NCBI GenBank assembly: GCA_030024065.1
Contig: JASEIE010000002.1
Span: 1 to 44,754, forward strand
DNA from: Thermodesulfobacteriota bacterium
GTDB lineage: Bacteria; Desulfobacterota; BSN033; UBA1163
Direction of reading: 5' to 3'
DNA length: 44,754 bases
The notes beneath the pieces are model-generated. The model saw only the letters and a list, made by a program, of their open reading frames with translations, was not told the origin of the DNA and searched no databases. The position numbers were made by a program, and so were the translations under genes. This document shows, piece by piece, positions 16,306 to 24,655 of the stretch (positions are counted from its first letter, which is position 1; each line of letters opens with the position of its first letter).

Positions 16306-16704
16306 ATGAAGAGGAAAATCAGAGTATTAATAGGTAAGGTAGGATTGGATGGTCATGAGGTAGGAGCCAGGGTAGTTGCGAAGGCCTTGGCTGATGCTGG
16401 CATGGAAGTAATCTATACCGGTCTCCGTCAAACGCCAGAAATGATCGTCAGGACAGCGATAGAAGAAGGGGTTGATCTGGTCGGCATCAGCATCCTTTCT
16501 GGATCCCATATGACCTTTTTCCCGGAAATCATCCGTTTGCTGAACCATTATAAAGCAAAGGATATCCATTTCATTGCGGGTGGTATCATTCCAACAGAAG
16601 ATATACCAATATTGAAGCAAATGGGTTTAAAGGAAATCTTTCTACCCGAAACGCCAACTTCAGAGATTGTAGATTTTGTTAAAAACCTTGTTGAGAAGAA
16701 TTGA
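16306..16704 (+). CDS. B12-binding small subunit of acyl-CoA mutase 2
   Basis: 132 residues forming a single cobalamin-binding domain. It has intact GLDGHEVG (DxHxxG with lower-ligand His), SILSGSH and IAGGIIP, in family order. It starts 12 bp after the large-subunit stop, so the two form one enzyme. Unlike the small subunit at 8836 its motif Asp is present, which makes it the conventional partner of the two systems. No MeaB-type mutase chaperone is visible in the window. Confidence 0.93.
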   Translation: MKRKIRVLIGKVGLDGHEVGARVVAKALADAGMEVIYTGLRQTPEMIVRTAIEEGVDLVGISILSGSHMTFFPEIIRLLNHYKAKDIHFIAGGIIPTEDIPILKQMGLKEIFLPETPTSEIVDFVKNLVEKN

Positions 16705-16715
16705 GTATTTTGAAC

Positions 16716-17918
16716 ATGAAAAGTGCTAAATTGGATGAGATTGTAATAGTAAATGGTAAAAGGTCCCCTTTTGGCCGCTTCGGAGGGTCCTTGCGGGATA
16801 TTCCGTCAATCGAATTGGGTGGATTAGTTATTCGAGCAGTGATGGAGAACCTATATATCGACGACAAAGAAATAGATGGCGTCATTATGGGTCTCTGTTT
16901 ACCAGGGGTTGGCTTGTCCCCCGCAAGACAAGCTGCTCTTGCAGCCAAACTACCTGTCGATACTAATGCTTTCTCCGTGGATCGGGCTTGTTGCTCCGCA
17001 TTAACTGCGGTGGGAATAGGGATGCAATTTATTTTAAGGGACCAAGCGTCTATTATTATTGCCGGTGGAATGGAAAATATGAGCCGTACACCCTATCTGA
17101 TTCCTCAGATGAGATGGGGGGCGAGGTTAGGAGATATCACGATAAGAGATGAATTGGTGATCCGCAATGCTTATTTGGATATGCCCATGGCTATATATGC
17201 AGGAGAAGTTGCAGTTGAAAAAGGTGTCGATCGAAGAGAGCAAGATGAATGGGCACTTCGAAGTCATCAACGATGGGCAGAAGCACAAAGCAAAGGTAAA
17301 TTTGAAGAGGAATTGATCCCAGTAGAGATTCCTTCATCGAAGGGGGAGAAATTATTCTTAACCCACGATGAGCATCCTCGACCAGATACAACGATCAAAA
17401 AACTTTCTGAATTGAAACCCGTATATGGAAGCCCCACGGTAACTGCAGGGAATGCCTCTGGCATATCGGATGGTGCTACAGCAACCGTTTTGATGAAAAA
17501 AGAAGAGGCCCAAAAAAGAGGTATCATACCTTTAGGAAAGATTATCGCCTATACCCCTATTTGTGGAGAACCTCGGGAATCCCCTCTCTTGCCCGCTGTG
17601 GCCATTAAGAAGGTTTTGAGCCAATCGGATCTGGTATTGGAAGATATGAAATTAATCGAAATTAATGAAGCGTTTGCCGCAATGCCTCTCGTAAGCAGTT
17701 TAGCGCTTGCTGTGTTTGATCGAAAGAAAGCCGAAAGAATCAGGGAGAAGTTGAATGTGAATGGAGGGGCAATTGCAATTGGCCATCCCATTGGAGCTAC
17801 TGGTGCCAGATTGTTAATGAATATGCTTTATGAACTGAGACGGCAGGGTGGAGGTGTTGGGGTGATTGCTATCTGTGGGGCGATTGGTCAAGCTGATGCT
17901 ATGATTGTAGAGGTCTAA
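16716..17918 (+). CDS. Thiolase (acetyl-CoA acyltransferase family)
   Basis: About 400 residues. ATG 16716 is preferred; a TTG at 16701 overlaps the previous stop. The nucleophile lies in DRACCSAL (Cys92, with an unusual second Cys beside it), NEAFAAMP supplies the Asn/Glu motif, GHPIGATGAR the active His, and AICGAIGQ the second catalytic Cys. It reversibly cleaves 3-ketoacyl-CoA to acetyl-CoA and a shorter acyl-CoA, in the cytoplasm. It closes the ligase-mutase block, consistent with the final carbon-carbon cleavage. Confidence 0.94.
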   Translation: MKSAKLDEIVIVNGKRSPFGRFGGSLRDIPSIELGGLVIRAVMENLYIDDKEIDGVIMGLCLPGVGLSPARQAALAAKLPVDTNAFSVDRACCSALTAVGIGMQFILRDQASIIIAGGMENMSRTPYLIPQMRWGARLGDITIRDELVIRNAYLDMPMAIYAGEVAVEKGVDRREQDEWALRSHQRWAEAQSKGKFEEELIPVEIPSSKGEKLFLTHDEHPRPDTTIKKLSELKPVYGSPTVTAGNASGISDGATATVLMKKEEAQKRGIIPLGKIIAYTPICGEPRESPLLPAVAIKKVLSQSDLVLEDMKLIEINEAFAAMPLVSSLALAVFDRKKAERIREKLNVNGGAIAIGHPIGATGARLLMNMLYELRRQGGGVGVIAICGAIGQADAMIVEV

Positions 17919-18091
17919 GATGTCTTGTATGGAATGGATTGGCTCAATAGTTAATCGAAAATTTTATATTTTGAATTCTTGAATTAGCTAACTTTTTGAT
18001 TTTCTTTCATCTTGCTTTGTTGCTTTTGTGAATGAAGATTTAGAGAAGAATAGAGAGACTATTATTTCAGGAAAGGAGGTGAAAAAAAATA

Positions 18092-18163
18092 GTGATTGAG
18101 GGAGGCCAAAATTTGAATGCTTCAAACTTAATGAAAGGAGGGTACTATGAAGGCACAAGGTAA
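18092..18163 (+). CDS. Possible 23-codon leader peptide overlapping the TAXI gene start
   Basis: A strong AAAGGAGGTG (18073-18082) is followed 9-10 bases later by a GTG that opens a 23-codon frame ending with TAA at 18161-18163. The frame runs through the ribosome site and start of the TAXI gene, in another frame. It could be a translational-coupling leader, or the ribosome-site-like sequence may be chance. No database-type homology is apparent. Confidence 0.25.
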   Translation: MIEGGQNLNASNLMKGGYYEGTR

Positions 18164-19139
18164 TTTCAAAAAGACAATATTGGTTGGGGTCGTCTTTATT
18201 TTCACTTTTATTTTTTCCAGTTCTGGAGCATTGGCCCAGAGAGAACTGGTGATGCCATTAGGCGGTGTGACAGGATCATTTTATATAATTGGAGCTGCTG
18301 TGGCCAAGTTTGTCAATGATCATTCTAAAAACATTAAGATTACACCGAGTACCTCTGGGGGCGGTGTGGAGAATGTCCGGCGGATAGAACCGGGAACGGC
18401 CCATTTAGGAATGACCATGCCCGAGACGATGTACCAGGCATGGCACGGGGAGAAACCATTTGATAAGTCGATGAGAAATTGGAGGGTGATCGGAGTCAGT
18501 ACCGAGGTGATGGCCAATCATGTGGCGTCATTGGCTCATTATAATGTGATGACCATATTGGATCTGAAGGGAAGGACCTTTGCCATCGGAGCCCCTGGAT
18601 CGGGTGCAGCAGTGGGGATGAACCTATTTCTGGAACACATCGGATTGAAGAAGGACCTCGATGCAAGAATGCTCCCCCATGCAGATTACCCGACCATGTT
18701 GCTGGATGGGAAGATCCACGCATTCAACAGGTTGGGCGCCGCGCCTGCTGCCGCTGTGGAGGAAGTTGCCGTCCATAAGAAGATTGCTCTCGTGGACTGT
18801 GGTCCGGAGATGGAAAGAAGCGGTTTCCTGAAGAAATATCCTTATTACCAGAAGGTCTTGATTAAAGGCGGGACTTACAAGGGAGAAGACAGGGATGTGA
18901 CCTTCTTTGGGTCTGCCGGGTTCTTTATTGCTCATAAGGATTTGCCCGAAGATCTTGTCTACGAATTCACGAAGCTGGCCTACTCAGATGAGGCAATTAA
19001 GGCGGTCACGATGGTGTTTAAGGGACACAATCTAAACAGGAAGGATCCTTTTGAGGGTAATATTGGTCCAATTCATCCAGGAGCAGCTAAGTTCTGGAAA
19101 GAAGTGGGTGTTCATATCCCTGAGCCAGTTTTAAAGTAG
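18147..19139 (+). CDS. TRAP transporter solute-binding protein, TAXI family
   Basis: 330 residues. A signal peptide (KK near the N-terminus, hydrophobic core, cleavage probably after ALA at residue 30) directs export to the periplasm. The mature start ELVMPLGGVTGSFYIIGAAVAKFV and the later FAIGAPGSGAA are typical TAXI features. It binds the imported compound and delivers it to the fused permease encoded next. An AAAGGAGGG site lies just upstream of the ATG. A 228-bp AT-rich gap precedes it, suggesting a new promoter. Confidence 0.93.
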   Translation: MKAQGNFKKTILVGVVFIFTFIFSSSGALAQRELVMPLGGVTGSFYIIGAAVAKFVNDHSKNIKITPSTSGGGVENVRRIEPGTAHLGMTMPETMYQAWHGEKPFDKSMRNWRVIGVSTEVMANHVASLAHYNVMTILDLKGRTFAIGAPGSGAAVGMNLFLEHIGLKKDLDARMLPHADYPTMLLDGKIHAFNRLGAAPAAAVEEVAVHKKIALVDCGPEMERSGFLKKYPYYQKVLIKGGTYKGEDRDVTFFGSAGFFIAHKDLPEDLVYEFTKLAYSDEAIKAVTMVFKGHNLNRKDPFEGNIGPIHPGAAKFWKEVGVHIPEPVLK

Positions 19140-19149
19140 ATTTAGAAAT

Positions 19150-19179
19150 GTAGGTGGATAGGATTTTCTATCCACCTAC
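19150..19179 (+). terminator. Perfect 12-bp hairpin between TRAP binding-protein and permease genes
   Basis: GTAGGTGGATAG (19150-19161) pairs fully with CTATCCACCTAC (19168-19179) around a 6-base loop. No T-tract follows, so it is more likely a 3'-end-protecting or attenuating hairpin than a strong terminator. Such a structure could give more binding protein than permease from one transcript. Confidence 0.6.
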
Positions 19180-19223
19180 AGAGATTATAAAGTATATACT
19201 GAAAAAGGGAGGATAGGATACAA

Positions 19224-21179
19224 ATGGGTAAGACGGTCAACCCTGTATTGGATTCTTTTCGAAGATTTTTTGAGGAAATGGAAGTAAGCCGGAGGAGAAG
19301 GGATCTTAAAGGATTCTGGAATTTTCTTTTTAAGATCACCGCTGCCTCGTACAGTCTTTTTTTAATTATCGGCGCTGTATATGGTGGAATTACTCCGCAA
19401 ATGATACGTGGCTTTTTTATCCTTTTCGTCTCGGTGATGGTCTTTATCAAATATCCTGGTGGGAAAAACTCACCTATGCATCGGCCAAGCCTTATAGACT
19501 TCATCTTCATCGTTCTTTCCATTGGAGCCTATGGCAATTTTGCCTTCAATTATGATGAGATGGCCTGGCGTGCTGGATCGCCCAGTTTCGGCGATGTCTT
19601 CTGGGGAGTTGTGGCGATCATTGTCGGGTTAGAGAGCTGCCGAAGGGCCATGAGTTTCATCCTTCCCATTATCTCCTTATGTGCCCTGCTATTTAGTTTT
19701 TTTGGGCCTTATATGCCAGGCATTCTTGGCCACGGAGGATTTTCCTTCTCCACTATCATTGCTGATTGTTATGCGTCAATGAACGGGATTTTTGGTATTG
19801 TACTTTATGTATTTTCTGCATATGTGGCTCTTTTTATTATTATGGGAGCTTTTTTTGAAAAGATCGGTGCAGATCAATTTTTCATCGATTTTCCCGTTGC
19901 CTCATGTTCAAAGTTTACGGGAGGGCCAGCCAAGGCCGCCGTTTTTTCAAGCCTTCTCTTCGGCATGATTTCAGGGAGTTCTACCGCCAATACTGTCGCC
20001 ACAGGTACTTTTACAATTCCTTTGATGAAGAAGACAGGCTATAAGCCAGAGGTTGCCGGAGCCATTGAACCCGCTGTCGACGTGGGAGGGATGTTCATGC
20101 CACCGATTATGGGGGCAGGGGCGTTTCTCATGGCTGAAATGATGAGAATCCCCTACCTTGAAGTGGTCAAAATTGCTTTAGTCCCTGCATTGATCTATTT
20201 TTTCGCGGTACTGGTCATGGTTCATTTTGAGGCATTAAAAACAGGAATAGGGATTGTGCCTGTAGAAGAAAGGAGGCCAGCCCTTCCTATTTTTTATAAA
20301 AGTTGGTATTATTGCATCCCCATCTTTTTACTCTTTTATCTTATCCTTTCGGGCAGAAGCCCATCTTTTGCCGCATTCTGGACCATTGTGACAGCTGCAA
20401 GTATATGCTTAGTCAAAAATATCATCAATAAGGATCCTAAGAAGACCATTATACAGATTTTTGATGGGTTGGTTAGAGGGGGAGAAAATTCAATGAGCAT
20501 TGGATCCACAGCGGCACCCGTGGGCATCATTGTGGGCATCGCCCTGCTCACGGGTCTGGCATTTAAATTTTCAGCCTTAGTGCTTTCCTATTCTTATGGA
20601 TTTAAATGGGCCGCCATACTCCTGGTGATGTTTGCCACTTTTGTCCTGGGAATGGGCACGACCGTTACAGCGGGTTATATGATCGTGGCCATCCTGGCCG
20701 TCCCGGCCATGGGAGAGATGGGTATTCCCCTCATCGCAGCCCATCTCACCGCTTTCTGGTACAGCCAATCATCCAATATCACCCCTCCTGTTTGCTTGTC
20801 GGTTTTTGCAGGAGCTGCAATTGCTGGCGCTCATCCTTATAAGACTGCTATTCATGCGATGAGGTTCTCTGCTTATATGTATGTTATGCCATTTACATTT
20901 GTTTACACATCAATGCTAATGCCAAAAGGGTTTTCAATTGATGTGGTCCTCACATGGGCGACTAATTTTCTATCCACGATCCCCTTTGCTGCTGGAATGA
21001 CTGGCTATTTCTTTGGCCGCCTCAATTTCTTACAAAGACTCATTCTGCTCGTGGCATCTGTATTTCTTATCATTCCAGGAATTTTTACAGATGGGATTGG
21101 CCTTATGCTGATGGCTGCTGTCGGAATACCCCAATATTTAAAGGAGAAGAAATTAACTGATGGAAAAGCCCTCGTTTAA
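19224..21179 (+). CDS. TRAP transporter fused permease (DctQM-type, TAXI partner)
   Basis: 651 residues with many membrane segments. The N-terminal part (about 35-200) corresponds to the small DctQ-like subunit and the rest to DctM. Family features include SGSSTANTVATGTFTIPLM and GMGTTVTAGYMIVAILAVPA. It moves substrate across the inner membrane using an ion gradient, with the upstream TAXI protein. GGGAGG lies about 15 bases before the ATG. The substrate is probably the organic acid handled by the following hydantoinase-like and MmgE genes; this is inferred from position. Confidence 0.93.
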   Translation: MGKTVNPVLDSFRRFFEEMEVSRRRRDLKGFWNFLFKITAASYSLFLIIGAVYGGITPQMIRGFFILFVSVMVFIKYPGGKNSPMHRPSLIDFIFIVLSIGAYGNFAFNYDEMAWRAGSPSFGDVFWGVVAIIVGLESCRRAMSFILPIISLCALLFSFFGPYMPGILGHGGFSFSTIIADCYASMNGIFGIVLYVFSAYVALFIIMGAFFEKIGADQFFIDFPVASCSKFTGGPAKAAVFSSLLFGMISGSSTANTVATGTFTIPLMKKTGYKPEVAGAIEPAVDVGGMFMPPIMGAGAFLMAEMMRIPYLEVVKIALVPALIYFFAVLVMVHFEALKTGIGIVPVEERRPALPIFYKSWYYCIPIFLLFYLILSGRSPSFAAFWTIVTAASICLVKNIINKDPKKTIIQIFDGLVRGGENSMSIGSTAAPVGIIVGIALLTGLAFKFSALVLSYSYGFKWAAILLVMFATFVLGMGTTVTAGYMIVAILAVPAMGEMGIPLIAAHLTAFWYSQSSNITPPVCLSVFAGAAIAGAHPYKTAIHAMRFSAYMYVMPFTFVYTSMLMPKGFSIDVVLTWATNFLSTIPFAAGMTGYFFGRLNFLQRLILLVASVFLIIPGIFTDGIGLMLMAAVGIPQYLKEKKLTDGKALV

Positions 21180-21214
21180 AACATTTTTAAATCTTAACCC
21201 CTAAAAGACAAATA

Positions 21215-23212
21215 GTGGATCCAATTACCTTAGAAGTGGTTCAAGAAAGTTTTATTTCGATCGTCAGGGAGATGAGGGCCAATCTCATCCGGACCGCATA
21301 CTCCTCTATCCTTTACGAAGCTCGGGATTTCTCCTGCGTCATTATGGACCCCCAAGGGCAGTTGATCGCCCAGGCAGAGGACAACCCTTCCCATGTCTTT
21401 CCCATTCCTTGGTCTGTCAAGTTGATGTTCGAAAGGTTTGGAAAAGATATCCATTCCGGAGATATTTTTCTTCACAATGATCCCTATACAGGGGGGACGC
21501 ATTTGAACGATGTGGCCCTTATCTTTCCTGTTTTTGTAGAGGAAAAACTTACTTTCTTCCCGGTCATTCGTGCCCACTGGGGGGATGTGGGAGGAATGAC
21601 ACCCGGAAGTCTCTCTGGAGGCTCGAAAGAGATCTTCCAGGAGGGGATTCGAATACCCATTCTAAAAGTGTACGAGAGCGGGAGACCGAACCGGGGTGTC
21701 CTCGACCTCCTCTTCAGCAACATGAGGGTCCCTTATGAGAGGGAGGGCGATTTCCAGGCCATCATGGGCACCTGCAGGGTAGCGGAGAAGAGGATCAAGG
21801 AACTCCTCGGGAAGTACGGGAAAGAAGCCGTTGAGCAGTGTGTCGAGACATCACTCCGTCAGTCCGAGCAGAGAATGAGAAAGGCCATTTCAGCGATTCC
21901 CCCAGAAACCTATACCTACGAAGCCTATCTTGACTGCAGCGGTGATTCCTTCGAACCGGTCATCGTGAAGACGAAGATAAAGGTTGAGGGGGATCATCTC
22001 ACGGTCGACTTTTTGGGATCGTCTTCCCAGACAAAAGGACCTCTCAATGCCGGGCCGGCCGTTGCCCCCACGGGAGCTTTTATTATTTTAAAATCCTTCC
22101 TCGATCCTGATGGACCTATTAATCACGGTGCCTTTCGCCCCATCCACTTTATCAATCCTGAAGGAAGCGTCCTCAATGCAAGGTATCCGGCGCCCTGTGG
22201 AGGTTTCTCCGAAATCCGGAGATGTGTGGAGTCGGCCGTAATGGGAGCCTTGGCAAAGGCCATTCCCGACCGGGTGACAGGAGATATCAAGGGAACGGCG
22301 AACCATGTCTATATCAGCGGTGCAGATCCCCAATCGGGGGAGACATTCATTTTCTATGAGTACCCAGCTGGGGGGACAGGGGCCTTTAATGAAGGAGATG
22401 GAAATAATACTGTCCGCTCATTCACTGAAGGAGATTTCGGATCAATCCAGCCTGTAGAATCTATTGAGAATCTTTTCCCTTTGATCGTAGAGAAGTGCGA
22501 ACTGAGAACTGACTCAGGAGGAGATGGGAAGACAAGAGGAGGGTTGGGGCTAAGAAGAGAAATAAAGGTTTTAACAGAAGAGGCCTCCCTTTCCGTTCTT
22601 TCAGACAAAAACATGATCCCGCCCTTTGGAGTTTTGGGCGGTTTTTGGGGTGCTCCCAACCGTTTTGGTGTGATCCGAAAAGAGAAATGGATTGCACCTT
22701 CTTCAATTCCCGGGAAGGTAACTTGCTTTCCTTTAGAACAAGGAGATATGGTTGTAATGGAGACCTCCGGGGGAGGAGGATATGGAGATCCATTGGAGAG
22801 AGATCCGAAGAAGATACAGAAGGACTTCGGGGAGGGCTTATTAACGAAGGAGAAAGCAGAAACCCGATACGGTGTCATTTTTAAAGGGAAAGAAATCGAT
22901 CTTAAAAAGACAGATCCATTGAGAGAAAGACTACGAAAAGAGAGGGTTTATTTCAGGATTCAACGTTGGGACGATGAGGAATATAAGGGAACAAAAAGGT
23001 TCTGTTTTCTTAGCCTTAGCGCCATGAGAAATCTGGAGCTGAAGGAAGGAGATTTAGTGGAACTCGTGAATCCGAGATCAGCTCCCTTGCGTGCATGGGT
23101 AACGGGATTGGAGGTTGAAAATAAGGGAGCAATTTACCTGGGCAAGCCTGGTATGGAAATTCTCGGAGTGAAGGAAGGGGAGAGGATCGAGCTGAGGCGT
23201 ATTCAAATTTAG
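21215..23212 (+). CDS. Hydantoinase B / acetophenone-carboxylase-like subunit with C-terminal extension
   Basis: 665 residues from a GTG start. Residues 1-about 560 are the HyuB fold (MDPITLEVVQESF start, NDPYTGGTHLNDV and AHWGDVGG metal-site motifs, late GGGGYGDP). The protein continues about 95 residues beyond the usual end. The tail has NLELKEGDLVELVNP and MEILGVKEGERIELR, two related beta-rich segments that resemble a double-psi-barrel fold. The family includes N-methylhydantoinase, 5-oxoprolinase and ATP-dependent ketone carboxylase subunits, which work with HyuA. Its HyuA partner is separated by an MmgE/PrpD gene. Confidence 0.9.
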   Translation: MDPITLEVVQESFISIVREMRANLIRTAYSSILYEARDFSCVIMDPQGQLIAQAEDNPSHVFPIPWSVKLMFERFGKDIHSGDIFLHNDPYTGGTHLNDVALIFPVFVEEKLTFFPVIRAHWGDVGGMTPGSLSGGSKEIFQEGIRIPILKVYESGRPNRGVLDLLFSNMRVPYEREGDFQAIMGTCRVAEKRIKELLGKYGKEAVEQCVETSLRQSEQRMRKAISAIPPETYTYEAYLDCSGDSFEPVIVKTKIKVEGDHLTVDFLGSSSQTKGPLNAGPAVAPTGAFIILKSFLDPDGPINHGAFRPIHFINPEGSVLNARYPAPCGGFSEIRRCVESAVMGALAKAIPDRVTGDIKGTANHVYISGADPQSGETFIFYEYPAGGTGAFNEGDGNNTVRSFTEGDFGSIQPVESIENLFPLIVEKCELRTDSGGDGKTRGGLGLRREIKVLTEEASLSVLSDKNMIPPFGVLGGFWGAPNRFGVIRKEKWIAPSSIPGKVTCFPLEQGDMVVMETSGGGGYGDPLERDPKKIQKDFGEGLLTKEKAETRYGVIFKGKEIDLKKTDPLRERLRKERVYFRIQRWDDEEYKGTKRFCFLSLSAMRNLELKEGDLVELVNPRSAPLRAWVTGLEVENKGAIYLGKPGMEILGVKEGERIELRRIQI

Positions 23213-23227
23213 AAGTTGAGGTGGACA

Positions 23228-24646
23228 ATGGATCATACAATATCTGAAATCTTAGCTGATTTTATAGTTGGTATAGAATATTCTCGGATTCCATTTCACA
23301 TCAAAGAGAGGGCGAAGATGAGGGTATTAGATTTTCTGGGAGTTGCCCTCGCAGGATTACAGATACCTTCCAGTCGCATCATGATCGATGTGGTGAAGGA
23401 ATTGGGGGGAACAAAAGAGAGCACCATTGTGGGAGAGCGGATGAAGGTCTCCTGTACGAATGCTGCTCTGGCCAATGGGACGATGGCCCATGCCTCTGAC
23501 TATGACGACGATCACCGCTCCGCCACCATGCATCCGGGTGCAGCCGTTATCCCGGCTGCTTTGGCATTGGCCGAAAGGGAAGGCTGTGAAGGTTCTCGGC
23601 TGATCGAAGCTATCGTGGCTGGATATGAGGTGATCTGCCGGGTGGGAGAGGCCTTTCTGGGAACCCAGTACCACGAAGGATTTCATCCAACCGGAGTCTG
23701 TGGAGTCTTTGGGGCAGCGGCAGCAGCTGCTAAGATTTTGAAATTATCTCCCAAAGAAATTGTTTGGGCTTTAGGCATTGCCGGAACCCAGGCGTCAGGC
23801 TTGGAGGAATGGAAATCGGATGGCACTTGGATCAAACGGATGCATCCTGGAAAGGCGGCCCAGAGCGGGATACTTGCTGCCCTATTGGCGAAGAAAGGGT
23901 ATACAGGCCCGGCGACCATTTTTGAAGGAAAGTATGGATTCTTGAATGCCTTCTCCTTTGAACGGACCTATGATCCAAGAAAGATTACCGAGAGGTTGGG
24001 GGATGTCTTTATCGGTCATGATACAGCATTCAAACCTTATCCCTGTTGCCGTTTCCTCCATCAAGTCATTGATGGTGTTCTGGATATGGGGAAAAAAGAT
24101 AACCTGAAGCCTGAAGATATAAGAGAGATAAGGGTCAAGACATTTAAGGTAGGGATCGATACCCTGATGAAGCCCGAGGAGAGACGCTACCGGCCAAAGA
24201 CGATTGTTGATGCCCAGTTCAGCATTCCTTTTGTTGTAGGTGCCGCTGTGGTTAGGAAACGAATCTCTCTATCGGAGTTTACTGAAGAATCGATTCGAGA
24301 TTCTCAAATCTTAGAAATTGCTTCCAAAGTCAAAGGCGAGGAAGACCCTGAATATACAAAAGGATACCCCAAGAGGTTTCCCACTTCAATTGAAATAGAG
24401 TTGAAAAATAGATCCGTGTTGAAATGCTATGTTGATATCCCGTCCGGTGATCCAGAGAAAAAGGAGTATCTTGACAACCCATCGAAGTTTAATGAGGAGA
24501 TCGTAAACAAATTTCTTCAGCTTATTTCAGGAATTCCTTCTTTCTCCCGTCGAGGCGGTAAAATACTCACACTGGTTCAAGGACTCGATCAGACGAGAGA
24601 GATCTCCAAATTGATGCGACTATTAACTCCCCCAAAGATTCATTAA
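23228..24646 (+). CDS. MmgE/PrpD family protein 3
   Basis: 472 residues. ATG 23228 has GAGGTGG upstream; an in-frame TTG at 23216 is less likely. It carries the full canonical signature: HASDYDDDH..MHPG, EGFHPTGVCG, IKRMHPGKAAQSG and KPYPCCRFLH. It is the least divergent of the seven paralogues here. It sits between the HyuB-like and HyuA-like genes, so the three products may form one pathway step or complex; this is inferred from order only. Confidence 0.93.
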   Translation: MDHTISEILADFIVGIEYSRIPFHIKERAKMRVLDFLGVALAGLQIPSSRIMIDVVKELGGTKESTIVGERMKVSCTNAALANGTMAHASDYDDDHRSATMHPGAAVIPAALALAEREGCEGSRLIEAIVAGYEVICRVGEAFLGTQYHEGFHPTGVCGVFGAAAAAAKILKLSPKEIVWALGIAGTQASGLEEWKSDGTWIKRMHPGKAAQSGILAALLAKKGYTGPATIFEGKYGFLNAFSFERTYDPRKITERLGDVFIGHDTAFKPYPCCRFLHQVIDGVLDMGKKDNLKPEDIREIRVKTFKVGIDTLMKPEERRYRPKTIVDAQFSIPFVVGAAVVRKRISLSEFTEESIRDSQILEIASKVKGEEDPEYTKGYPKRFPTSIEIELKNRSVLKCYVDIPSGDPEKKEYLDNPSKFNEEIVNKFLQLISGIPSFSRRGGKILTLVQGLDQTREISKLMRLLTPPKIH

Positions 24647-24655
24647 GGATAAAGG

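Noticed and set aside
21230..21723. Minus-strand open frames opposite the hydantoinase-B gene
   Set aside because: They are shadows of a well-conserved plus-strand gene; their translations show no domain.
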